This document shows, piece after piece, positions 32,831 through 42,384 of a stretch of DNA of 64,000 nucleotides. Source of the DNA: Vandiemenella viatica. Its lineage: Eukaryota; Arthropoda; Insecta; Orthoptera; Morabidae. The notes beneath the pieces were generated by a model that had not been told where the DNA came from, did no database searches, and saw nothing but the letters and a program-made list of their open reading frames with translations. The DNA lies in assembly GCA_031002005.1 (NCBI GenBank), contig JARYHS010011408.1, positions 215,856,473 to 215,920,472 on the forward strand, read 5' to 3'. Numbering within the stretch: the first letter of the stretch is position 1; each line of letters starts with the position of its first letter. A program made the position numbers and the translations under genes.

Positions 32831-32864
32831 AGAAGATGGCGGCAGTGGATGTGATCACCGAAAT
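32810..32864. repeat. Short hairpin at the LINE-A 5' boundary
   Basis: ATTTCGGCGATCAC (32810-32823) and GTGATCACCGAAAT (32851-32864) form 14 bp arms with one mismatch around a 27 bp loop, exactly at the truncation point of LINE-A. Confidence 0.7.
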
Positions 32865-33003
32865 ATCGTGTGACAACACTTCCTTTACTCGGCTAGTTAC
32901 CAGGGAGCATTTCATAAGCTTCCAATATCTGTTTCAAGGAATTTTGGCATATATGTTTCATGAATTTGGTTTTCTCTTTTAAATCCTAAGCCATATTTCT
33001 TTT

Positions 33004-33341
33004 AGGGGGCCTCCGTTAATTACGTGAGGTGAAATAGGGGGAGGGAAGAGAGTCGGTCATCTTTTTAAGAATAGCAGAGCTAAAAAACCAGTCTAGAAAT
33101 TACTTGCGACAACGATAGGGGTCTCAGTGTCTCACCGCCCTTAAAAACAGGAGAGCTAAAAAAAAAAGTTTCGAAAATCACGAGGGTCGTCAGTAAGGAG
33201 GGGAGGGGGGGGGGAAGGTTCCCTCAAGATCTCACCTTACCATAGGGAAGGGTGAAGGTCGCACCATATTTCTCGAAGTCTCAAAAGAAAAAGGGGGATC
33301 TGGATTTCCGAAAAAACATAACGTAATTAATGGATATCCCA
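33004..33341. mobile_element. MITE-F copy
   Basis: Ends AGGGGGCCTCCGTTAATTAC and GTAATTAATGGATATCCCA with G-rich subterminal sequence and an internal TTTCGAAAATCACGAGG stretch. Confidence 0.75.
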
Positions 33342-33354
33342 TTATTTTGTGATG

Positions 33355-33590
33355 AAACTGTGAAACCGCCTCGTAGGCACCACCGTGGTAGTGTGCGGTC
33401 CTTACCTGTTGCTGGACTTGGAGCCGTCCGGGCGCAGTCATCGATTGGCTGGGCCTCTGCCCGGAGCGCAGCAGCCCGGAGGCGGGCCTAGGTCGACCAG
33501 GGTCACCAATCCACCTCGCATCTCGGCTGCGAGAAACTTCTCCATTTACACATTAAATCACTTAGTCGCCTTTATATCGTGCTTGTAATG
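33355..33590. other. G+C-rich patch, unknown
   Basis: The segment 33385-33540 is G+C-rich (for example GGAGCCGTCCGGGCGCAG and CCCGGAGGCGGGCC) and open in more than one frame. No domain was recognised; it could be an unrelated repeat or a decayed exon. Confidence 0.35.
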
Positions 33591-33768
33591 TACATACATG
33601 CTCGTTGGCTACAACAGTGACATAACTCAAAAACGTCAATTTTACAGGAGCAATCCAAATGTTTCATGTTTAATAACTTTATGCATTCACTACAAAATAA
33701 TTTTATCTGCGTGTTTTATTCAAATAATAGAATATAACAGAAGGGGAATTGTATAGTATCAGTTGTTA

Positions 33769-34314
33769 CAGGGCTAGTCAAAATGATTGCAGCGATTTCA
33801 CGATTTTCTTTTGGCTGTTCTGCTTTACAGGTACGCCGATGAGGTTTGCTGTTATAAGTTAAGATTGCACTAAATGCATTTTTCTCTGGTTGTCCGTAAT
33901 TTCCTAAACACCAAGATTCCGAACAGATGAATTGGTCGTGCTGGGGATGCTGATCGTCGGCTGATGTCATGGCCTCCTCGTTCCCCTGACCTAACCCCCT
34001 GCGACTTCTTTGTTTGGGGTTTCGTAAAAGACAGTGTTCGTGCCACCAGTACCAGTTGATCTGCCAGACCTGCGGGTTCGCATCACCAATGCATTTGCGC
34101 TCATTGACAGAGACATGCTGCATCAGGAATGGGAAGAACTCGATTATAGACTTGATGTGTGCAGAGTCACTAAAGGTGCACATATTGAGCATCTTAGACA
34201 CTCAAAAATACTTTCGCAGTTTGTTTATATATCTGTGTATTCTTGTAAGTATATGCCAAATAATAAATCTGTAGTAGTTTTCTGAAATCACTTAAATCAT
34301 TTTGACCAGCCCTG
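33769..34314 (+). mobile_element. Mariner-like element, internally deleted (546 bp)
   Basis: Inverted ends CAGGGCTAGTCAAAATGATT and AATCATTTTGACCAGCCCTG with TA at 33767-33768 and 34315-34316. The plus-strand interior encodes WPPRSPDLTPCDFFVWGFVK, then VPVDLPDLRVRITNAFALID in a shifted frame. This is the C-terminal end of a mariner-like transposase, with the third catalytic Asp in the TPCDFF block. The N-terminal and first catalytic parts are deleted. It is a different family from the element at 22213 because the ends differ. Confidence 0.85.
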
Positions 34315-34317
34315 TAG

Positions 34318-35950
34318 TATATACAAAAATGATCCATCCTAAGATTATAACTCAAAACAACTATTTTTTTTAGTTACGTCATTGTTGCAGCAATTTGAGT
34401 GATAAGTTCTTTCTACTCAGAACGTTTGTGGTATCAAATTAAAATGAGGTGGACAGACTTAGATATAGAAGCAAATCTTACCTTGCCTGCAGGTTATTAG
34501 GTAAACAGATTTTTTTTTTTAAGTGAAAACTTGTGGTGGGTACCTTAGTGGGCAAACTACTTTACAATTATCTTTCATACCTTTATGATTAATAATTGTG
34601 GATTTTTAATTTTAATTTTTATGAAGGAGTGAAAATTTATTAATTTTGCAAGAATATCGACGTTAGTTGGAATTTAGGAAAAATTGTCACAATATGACAT
34701 TTATTTTCTTATCACTGGCGATTACAAATCTGAGCGAATTTACCGTTAACATTAACACAAATTGGCAAAATCATAAAAGCAACGCTCAGAGCTACAATTA
34801 GCCGTCATGAGCAAGCAAACAATTGTATATTGACTTTTAAATATATCTCAGAATCAAAATGCAAGAAATAATGACAATTGGAAACAATGAAAAATACAAG
34901 TTATGACGACCTCAGACAAAGGTATCATAATACTGTGACTTTACAGTAAGAAAATAAAATAATGGGCGCCACGAATGAACAATATATCATTCGAAAATAA
35001 CTAGTTTTGGCAAATTATGCCGCTAGCTCAGGGGTTTTCAGTTACAAAGTTAGAACATGAATCTATCCACTCAAAGTCGTTTAAGGGTTCTGTTTCATGG
35101 AATGCACAATCAGATGGCTTGGTCGTAATAAGTTACCATTGTAGTTCTGCGTCTGATGTCTGCGGTGACCGGAGATGACCCACGGTTAGTGAGATTATCT
35201 CACACGGCTGCTACAGACACGTCCTGTCCGTTAATGCGCATTACTGGCGGTGTCGCCGTGATAAGCTTGCTCCAGCAAGGCAAGCTGGCAGCCAGAAATC
35301 GTACAACGGCAGTTGGCGAGAGAAGCCAACTTTCCAAGTCCACCTCAGACTATACTAGAATAGCAGGTAGAATGTCCAGCTCCTCGCTCTTCGGTCCACG
35401 AGGAAAACTTCTCGTTCCGCCCCTTGTAGTCTCGAAGCTCACATATAACAGAAATTCCCAGGATTTTAAGTTATACGCTCATTTGGATTGGATCTTCAGG
35501 TCGGCACCTAATGTCACGTGATATCCCCGATATGTGATTTGCCCAACGTATCTAACAGAGGTCGGACATATTTGGCTACGTTCGGGGACGACTCTCTGTT
35601 CGGGCGGCAGGCATTTCCCGCCCGGTGAGTGACCTTGTTGACCGCCCATCCCCAGGGAGCAGCGTGTGGTCCGGCAAACAACAAATCCACGACTTCTTGT
35701 CGCCATGGTTCGGGAAGACCACGATTAGCTTCAAGCCTACACAGCTCAATAATTCTTTAATATTCGCTTTACCAAGATACACTGTATGTTCACCATTTCA
35801 TTACAGTCCTCACTTGGAATCTTGCGTACTTTATAAAATTACAACAAAAATCTATTTAGGTGGTCGCCCAAGATTTATGTAAATTACTCTAACATTATGA
35901 CATATATAATAAAAATGCACCTTGCAACGTTGCGACAGCGCGTCATGTTA
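34318..35950. other. No recognised gene
   Basis: 34318-35100 is A+T-rich. 35120-35720 is more balanced and carries a 121-codon plus frame at 35156-35521 (MSAVTGDDPRLVRLSHTAAT at its start) with no domain I can name. Without transcripts or homologues I do not call it a gene. Confidence 0.4.
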
Positions 35951-35954
35951 CAAA

Positions 35955-36080
35955 CTTCTATAGGCGCGCATGGCGATGTTGGACGAGGGTAAATCTGTGA
36001 GTTCGAGTCACCAACATGCTAATGTTAACAGTATCTCCGTAGCTATATGTATGATGTGTTGTGCTTGGAAAGCAGTGAAG
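35955..36080 (+). repeat. Repeat R1, copy 1
   Basis: AAACTTCTATAGGCGCGCAT, GGCGATG, GAGTTCGAGTCACC and TGCTAATGTTAACAGTATCT recur in the same order at 36494-36581. Copy 1 continues with CGTAGCTATATGTATGATGT, which in copy 2 appears only after the SINE-B insert. Confidence 0.75.
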
Positions 36081-36104
36081 TATAGAATATACTTGGATCT
36101 TCTA

Positions 36105-36200
36105 GTATATAAAAATGAACGTATGTTTTTTTTTTTTTGGAAATGTTCTTCATACGAACATACAGATTTTATCAGATTTTGATGGAGCTTAGCACACATA
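36105..36200 (+). repeat. Helitron-like 5' end relic
   Basis: TCTAGTATATAAAAATGAAC, GTATGT, a T-run, then CATACAGATTTTATCAGATTTTGATGGAGCTTAGCACACAT. This layout (TCTANTATATAAAAATGAAYGT followed by a CGATTTTGATGAAACTTGG-like block) is common at the 5' end of arthropod Helitron-type repeats. The identification rests on memory of that pattern. Confidence 0.35.
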
Positions 36201-36213
36201 TACTTCAAAACAA

Positions 36214-36475
36214 GGCGGTCTGGTAGCTCAGAAATTAAGGCGCTTACTTCCAAGAGTTTCTCTCTCCGGTCGCGTGTTCAAAACCCGTGGTAAGCAGGAA
36301 TTTGTAGGAGTTGTATTTGATTATATGATCTACACCGGGACGTTCCGTGGTTCTGATTCCACGTTAACCTGTTGGCCGTTGAGAAAAGTAATTGCAATTC
36401 CTGCCTGTGAAACAATAGCTTCTTACATCTCCTTCGGCAAGATTCGGCCAACCTTCGGGTGCGGATCAAGTTAGA
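36214..36475 (+). mobile_element. SINE-B-like tRNA-headed SINE, variant
   Basis: The head GCGGTCTGGTAGCTCAGAAA resembles a tRNA box A, GTGTTCAAAACCC is a decayed box B, and the body has CGTTCCGTGGTTCTGATTCC followed by ACGTTAACCTGTTGG, matching SINE-B at 36732-36755. The tail diverges. Confidence 0.6.
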
Positions 36476-36493
36476 TTTTTAGTATTTGAAGTG

Positions 36494-36900
36494 AAAACTT
36501 CTTTAGGCGCGTTTGGCGATTTTTGGATGGGTAATATCTTAAGAGTTCGCGTTACCGACCTGCTAATGTTAACACTATCTGTGACGGTCTGGTTGCCCAG
36601 TGGTTATGGTGTCCGACTGGTGCCCGCTTCGAATCCCTGTCTCAGTGGGGATTTTCGTAGACACCTAACCCGACCTTCACCTCTGGCATAGTTTGTTGTG
36701 TAATTTGAAGACCGCCAGAACGCTTCCGTGGTTCGGATTCCACGTTAAACTGTAGGTCCCCGGTACCTGGTAGCACTACCGGGTTAAGTTAAGGCGGCTA
36801 AGACAGCAGCGGAATGTGCAACCAGTAGAAATTGTTGCTAGGTCATTGCGACCACACGGAATTATTATTTAGGATATCAGTAGCTATAAGTGTGACGTGG
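36494..36900 (+). repeat. Repeat R1, copy 2, split by SINE-B
   Basis: 36494-36581 matches R1 copy 1, and the match resumes at 36873-36900 (ATATCAGTAGCTATAAGTGT) after SINE-B. The SINE therefore inserted into an existing R1 copy. Confidence 0.7.
36582..36868 (+). mobile_element. SINE-B, plus strand, best copy
   Basis: Box A region GTGACGGTCTGGTTGCCCAG, box B GCTTCGAATCCCTGTCTCAG, then CCTTCACCTCTGGCATAGTT, GGTTCGGATTCCACGTTAAA, CTGTAGGTCCCCGGTACCTG and GGTAGCACTACCGGGTTAAG. It is inserted within repeat R1. Confidence 0.8.
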
Positions 36901-37434
36901 GCAGTCCCCAATGACAACCAATTGGTGTTTATTATTATTATTATTGATGATGATGATAATAATGATTAGTAGTAGTAGTTGCTTGCTGAAGGTGTAAAGT
37001 GTAAACACCTTTCCAAATCGCCTAATACTGTATAATTTCATTGGCTCTCTTTGTCCATCGCCGACCATAGTCATCTTGATAGATATTGGTCTGTCATATT
37101 GTGACGTAATGAGCCCGTCCTTCGTTTGCGGACTAACAATGGCCAGAGATGTTACTATAAAAATGAGGTTATGAGAGTTATTAAACAAAAATGCTATTCA
37201 GATTAAGATAGTAATATTAGTTAGTTGCTTTTTGTTTGTTTATTTTCACTGGCTGCAGGTGTTTGTTATATTCTGTGTCGATAGATATCTACTGTCGTGG
37301 GTGACTTTTTTTAAATATATTTATTTTCTTTTTACATTGTGTGCTTCTTCACTGTAGCTTAGTCATTTCATTATTACATATATTTCTTCACTGTGTTTTT
37401 TGTGTAGTACGAGTTTTGTCTATACGTGAAACTA

Positions 37435-37570
37435 AGGGCCTTATTACACTAGGCGACTTGGCGGCGCCACCAGCCGCGGCACTGGTGTCTCTGTTGGCGA
37501 CGCAACCAGGATTCTGGTGGCGCCGCCAGCCAGCCACTCGCACAACCGAGCAGTCACTTTGCTGTTATCC
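37435..37570 (+). repeat. GC-rich hairpin, possible transposon end
   Basis: TGGCGGCGCCACCAG (37459-37473) and CTGGTGGCGCCGCCA (37514-37528) are a perfect 15 bp inverted repeat with a 40 bp spacer. It follows GGGCCTTATTACACTAGGCG (37438-37457), a terminus-like sequence seen in some Harbinger-type elements. No opposite end was found. Confidence 0.45.
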
Positions 37571-37796
37571 TCGCATTGTATGTGAATTGTGTAGTTGAAT
37601 ATGTCCAGTGAACTACAGAATGTCACTGTGGAAATGAATGGAAGTGAAAGTGTAGAGAAGACAAAGGGATAAAGCAAGAAGAATTTCTCATTTTCGTATC
37701 TTTCCCGGTAATATCAACCTTTACTAAGTACAATGATTAAAAGAAAGACGATTTAGTCATTCTTAAGTAATTAAAAAACTTGTTGTCGTCTGAATA

Positions 37797-38000
37797 CAGT
37801 TTAATTGCGATGGAGCTAACACTCCGGTAGCAATTTGCACATTTACAGCACTCTCTTCACCCTCCTCCTTTCCTCCAATGAGTCCCAATCCAGCCCCTTT
37901 ATCATATCAGTTACTGACTGGGTCCTGCGATAATTTCCACAAACAAATCTAGCTGCTCTTCTTTGCACACCTTCAAACTCCTGTATTTGATCTCCAAAAT
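37797..38000 (-). mobile_element. LINE-A, third copy, running into the gap
   Basis: Minus-strand pieces FGDQIQEFEGVQRRAARFVC and GNYRRTQSVTDMIKGLDW followed by DSLEERRRVKRVL match LINE-A, and the tail (ACACTCCGGTAGCAATT on the plus strand) is the family tail. Compared with the 31993 copy about 270 bp between the tail and VKRVL is deleted. The upstream part is in the N gap. Confidence 0.8.
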
Positions 38001-39000
38001 NNNNNNNNNNNNNNNNNNNNNNNNNNNNNNNNNNNNNNNNNNNNNNNNNNNNNNNNNNNNNNNNNNNNNNNNNNNNNNNNNNNNNNNNNNNNNNNNNNNN
38101 NNNNNNNNNNNNNNNNNNNNNNNNNNNNNNNNNNNNNNNNNNNNNNNNNNNNNNNNNNNNNNNNNNNNNNNNNNNNNNNNNNNNNNNNNNNNNNNNNNNN
38201 NNNNNNNNNNNNNNNNNNNNNNNNNNNNNNNNNNNNNNNNNNNNNNNNNNNNNNNNNNNNNNNNNNNNNNNNNNNNNNNNNNNNNNNNNNNNNNNNNNNN
38301 NNNNNNNNNNNNNNNNNNNNNNNNNNNNNNNNNNNNNNNNNNNNNNNNNNNNNNNNNNNNNNNNNNNNNNNNNNNNNNNNNNNNNNNNNNNNNNNNNNNN
38401 NNNNNNNNNNNNNNNNNNNNNNNNNNNNNNNNNNNNNNNNNNNNNNNNNNNNNNNNNNNNNNNNNNNNNNNNNNNNNNNNNNNNNNNNNNNNNNNNNNNN
38501 NNNNNNNNNNNNNNNNNNNNNNNNNNNNNNNNNNNNNNNNNNNNNNNNNNNNNNNNNNNNNNNNNNNNNNNNNNNNNNNNNNNNNNNNNNNNNNNNNNNN
38601 NNNNNNNNNNNNNNNNNNNNNNNNNNNNNNNNNNNNNNNNNNNNNNNNNNNNNNNNNNNNNNNNNNNNNNNNNNNNNNNNNNNNNNNNNNNNNNNNNNNN
38701 NNNNNNNNNNNNNNNNNNNNNNNNNNNNNNNNNNNNNNNNNNNNNNNNNNNNNNNNNNNNNNNNNNNNNNNNNNNNNNNNNNNNNNNNNNNNNNNNNNNN
38801 NNNNNNNNNNNNNNNNNNNNNNNNNNNNNNNNNNNNNNNNNNNNNNNNNNNNNNNNNNNNNNNNNNNNNNNNNNNNNNNNNNNNNNNNNNNNNNNNNNNN
38901 NNNNNNNNNNNNNNNNNNNNNNNNNNNNNNNNNNNNNNNNNNNNNNNNNNNNNNNNNNNNNNNNNNNNNNNNNNNNNNNNNNNNNNNNNNNNNNNNNNNN
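38001..39000. other. Assembly gap of 1000 N
   Basis: Placeholder gap. Reading frames annotated across it are not real. Confidence 1.
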
Positions 39001-40290
39001 GCATCGCATAGAATTGTAGGGCGATGAGGCAGATGCCTTGGTCGGTATTAATGGACAGAATGAGTGTTTCCCAATTGATTTGAAGAAATGTTTTACTTCA
39101 AAACTACTTTGTAAATATTTTCGTTTTTTTTTTTTTTTTTTTTTTGCAAGAAGTTTCAGAATAAATGAAATTAAGTGGGTCTACGTATCGTGATTCGTAA
39201 CAAAGGTATCCGTCATAGAAATTAAAAAATAATGAAACTAATCAATCAAGATTAGAGAGGAAAATTAAGAGTAAGGAACTACCTGTTTACATGCTCGGTA
39301 CAGATATAGGGCCGTCTGTGAGAAGGATGAGCAGGGATGTTACAGTTTGGCTCAACCTGCCGGGATTTATTAACAGCCGGCAGAGGAGTGTTACTTAGGT
39401 TCGGGGTCAATTAAAAGTATGTAAAATCAGGTCACTGTTAATCAGTGGCTGACGTTTCAAGTGATGCATCAGTTACTAAAGCCAGTCTATCCTAATAATA
39501 AGAGTGGTTCTTCTGTCGAATATCGCGCATTAAATTATTGTCTAATATGCTAGATCATAATATTTTAAGAGTGTTCATTAATCCGAAACGTAGAATCATA
39601 TTTTGCACCCCTCCCCCTCCCGAAAAAGCGGTAGACGAGGCAAGACGGTAACAGCTAGTCCAAAGCATTCAACAACCAACCGATTTCAGATTAACAATAG
39701 AAAAAATCGGCAGTCGTGGTAGTCATCCGAAGAGTAAAAGACCACCAGGTTAACTTCGTATTTTGACCTTTTACGATAAATGCCGGAACTATTCTAGACC
39801 CGTGACGATACCCAGTCTACCTAGTCTTGCACTAGCTTTCCAATAAAACTCTACCGCTTAAATGACCTCATCGACAAAGAGCTGAAATCCCGGAAAAAAG
39901 TCCGTTCAAAATCTCTCGTCCCGGAAAATTTATTCGAATTTTAGTTCCACTGAGAGTGAACTATTGTTATGCAATAACTGTAAAATAAGCTACTGCGTTA
40001 GTTTTAATTACGGTTCATGCTCTCCGTAAATATCAGCGTGTTAATTACTAGGTTCTGCCTCTGTGCTGGAAAGCACTTCTGTGTTTGATTTAAATGACCT
40101 TTATAGCTGCGAATGCCATTATATTGCTGTATTATTGGATTATTATACCAGGAATTTCGTTCGGCGCATGGCCCACGTTCTGTGGTGTTAAATGTCACGC
40201 GTAAAGGTCACCCAGTTCAGGGGACGGACAGGGGTGGCACTGCACAGCAGCCCGCTCAAAGCACCGCATTTAAATTAGACGTAGTCTAGA
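39001..40290. other. No recognisable feature; poly(T) at 39126-39145
   Basis: A+T-rich DNA with one 20-base T run. No family match. Confidence 0.4.
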
Positions 40291-40299
40291 TTGATAGAG

Positions 40300-40420
40300 G
40301 AGGCCGTCGCAGGCCGAGCGAGTTGGCCTTGCTGTTCAAAGCAGACCGCTGGATTTAAGTTCGAGCTCCTAAGGTGTGGGCGCTTTTTTAATTGCAATTA
40401 TTCTAGAGCAGCGGAATTCC
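40300..40420 (+). mobile_element. Possible tRNA-headed SINE relic
   Basis: GCAGGCCGAGCGAGTTGGCC followed after a tRNA-like interval by TTTAAGTTCGAGCTCC resembles a box A/box B pair. There is a single copy in the window and no clear tail. Confidence 0.35.
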
Positions 40421-40660
40421 TCCCTGGTAAGTTCTTTCACAAAAAAAAATATCGTGAACCACTGTCACTACAGTAAAAGACGTTTTTGTATTACAGTAAT
40501 TGCATAATTTTACTTACGAGTAAGCATACTGTCTCTGAGTCACTTTCTATATAGTATTTAAAACTTGTGTGTATTGATTTTGTCCGTTTTCCGGAGCGAG
40601 TTAAAAACACTTCCAGAACACATCAAGCGCGTGGATTCTTTATTTTTTAGTTTTTTTGCT

Positions 40661-40892
40661 TATGGCTTTACACCTTGTCGACATCGAGGCCATTAGAGGC
40701 GGGATGGAACTGGGGACAAGGAACGGGAAGGAATTCGGCCATGGCCCTTTTGAAGGAAGTATCCTGGTATTCGCCTGGAGTGATTTGTGGAAACCATGGA
40801 AAACCCAAATCTGTATGCCCGGACGGGGATTCGAACCAGCGTCTTTCAGAATTCGAGGCCAGAGCTTTAACCACTCATCCACTACGTTCGGC
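40661..40892 (-). mobile_element. SINE-A, minus strand, left half of a head-to-head pair
   Basis: A near-complete SINE-A on the minus strand: tail TTTACACCTTGTCGACATCG, body GATTTGTGGAAACCATGGAA, box B GGGGATTCGAACCAGCGTC reversed, and box A region AACCACTCATCCACTACG reversed. Confidence 0.85.
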
Positions 40893-41086
40893 CTCGCATT
40901 CGGAAGACTGCGGGTTCGATTACCCATCCGGCCACCCAGATTTTGGTTTTTCATGCTTTCGGAAATCACTCCAGGTAAATTCTGGGTCAGTTCGTCCAAA
41001 AGTCCATGGTTCATACCCTTCCGTTCCATTCCCTTCCCGCTTCTATTGACTTCAGTGTCGACGATGCGAAAATCCCGACTTAAAAA
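40893..41086 (+). mobile_element. SINE-A, plus strand, right half of a head-to-head pair
   Basis: It begins at CCTCGCATTCGGAAGACTGC with box B GGGTTCGATTACCCATCCGG, then TTTTCATGCTTTCGGAAATC and tail GACTTCAGTGTCGACGATGC. The first ~30 bases of the head, including box A, are missing at the junction with the minus-strand copy. Confidence 0.85.
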
Positions 41087-41089
41087 GTA

Positions 41090-42380
41090 GTAGGTTAATG
41101 ATAGAAACTATTGTTTTTAGCAGAGACTCTTGTGGGTTCCACTGAGCATTAAAGTCTTTTAACTAAGTGATTTTGGTTTCGAGACAAGTTCAAGTGAACT
41201 CGGAATAATCGCAGATTTCAGTATGCCAATAACATTATTTGTGCTCTGTCATTTATATTATTTTTTTCACGATTCTCCAACGCCAATCTTTCGATCGTAA
41301 TTTTGTTATGAATTTGAAATAATAATAAAATAGAATTCGATGGGCGGTGGTGTATAGATACAAGCTTTCATGACCGCGATCATTTAATTTAAACACTCAT
41401 TTACCTATGTACTATTTTCATAGCGACAGCGGCAGGATGAACAAAGTTAGACCTGCAGTTGCAACCTTTTAATATCAATACCGGGATAATAATGTTAAAG
41501 TTTCACGGTGTTAATAGCTTGTTGCTTCTGAAGATTGTTGAAAATAGTTTGTAAACTATTAGTTAATTTCTTTAACACGTTTTTTTTAGCTGTAGTACCC
41601 ATATATAAATTTAATGGAATCTTTCAATTTTAACCCACTTCCAGACGTCCGAATTATTTTAAATTTCGTACATTATTAAATCCATGACAATACAATAATT
41701 TCAAGCTACGTCCTAATATTCGCATAACATTAGTAGCAAAAACAAAACAAAAAAAGAAATCGCGACGCAGAAAGTAGTCTCTGGTGTGCTATGCAATCAC
41801 GTGGACACTACTGTTGGTTAGGTTGCGAACACACAGGCGTCCGCCTTTGCACGTTCTTCAGGAAACATGAAATTCGAAATAGCTTCCTATGTTATAGTCT
41901 GCTTCAATATCGATCAATTAGTCTCTTTGCTACCGGACAGGCCTTATAGCTATCAATCGTGTAAAATCGTAGTGTGGTCTCCAAATAGAAAAGCTTGATT
42001 TTTCCAAGCTAATAGGGAGGGCTCCATGTGATATCGCGTTAGAAGAAATTGATAGATTACGCGAACATGATTGAAATAATTTCAAGTTCATTTTCACACA
42101 TGAAATACCAAGACTCGAGTGTCCTTATTACTTATATCTTCAATTATGTGTTACGGTAAGAAATATATCAAAAAAATGCTAAAAAACAACACGCTGCAGT
42201 AACGATGTGAACTAAAAACATAAAATTAATCTTTAAGATATAAAAGTTTTCATCAGCGATGGGATATTTCACAATTCATTACCGCTTATATTTTTGGCTA
42301 TGCTTAAAATAAGAATAAAGCAACTGAACAAAAATTTAACTTTAATTAATAAAAGCGTGGAGTGATCTCTACTCACTTTT
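41090..42380. other. No recognisable feature
   Basis: A+T-rich DNA without recognised repeats or frames. Confidence 0.4.
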
Positions 42381-42384
42381 CGGA

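Larger units (their letters stand above)
31936..32917. repeat. 55 bp inverted repeat flanking LINE-A
   Basis: 31936-31990 and 32863-32917 are inverted copies matching at 49 of 55 positions (ATATCGTGTG ... AACACTTC ... CTAGTTAC ... GCATTTCATAA). They bracket the LINE-A fragment almost exactly. Because they are inverted they are not a target-site duplication. Confidence 0.8.

Noticed and set aside
33716..34201. 161-codon minus frame
   Set aside because: It is a shadow of the plus-strand mariner-like transposase remnant.
35156..35521. 121-codon frame as a host gene
   Set aside because: No domain, no homologous copy in the window and no splice or promoter support; the frame length is not exceptional for balanced composition.
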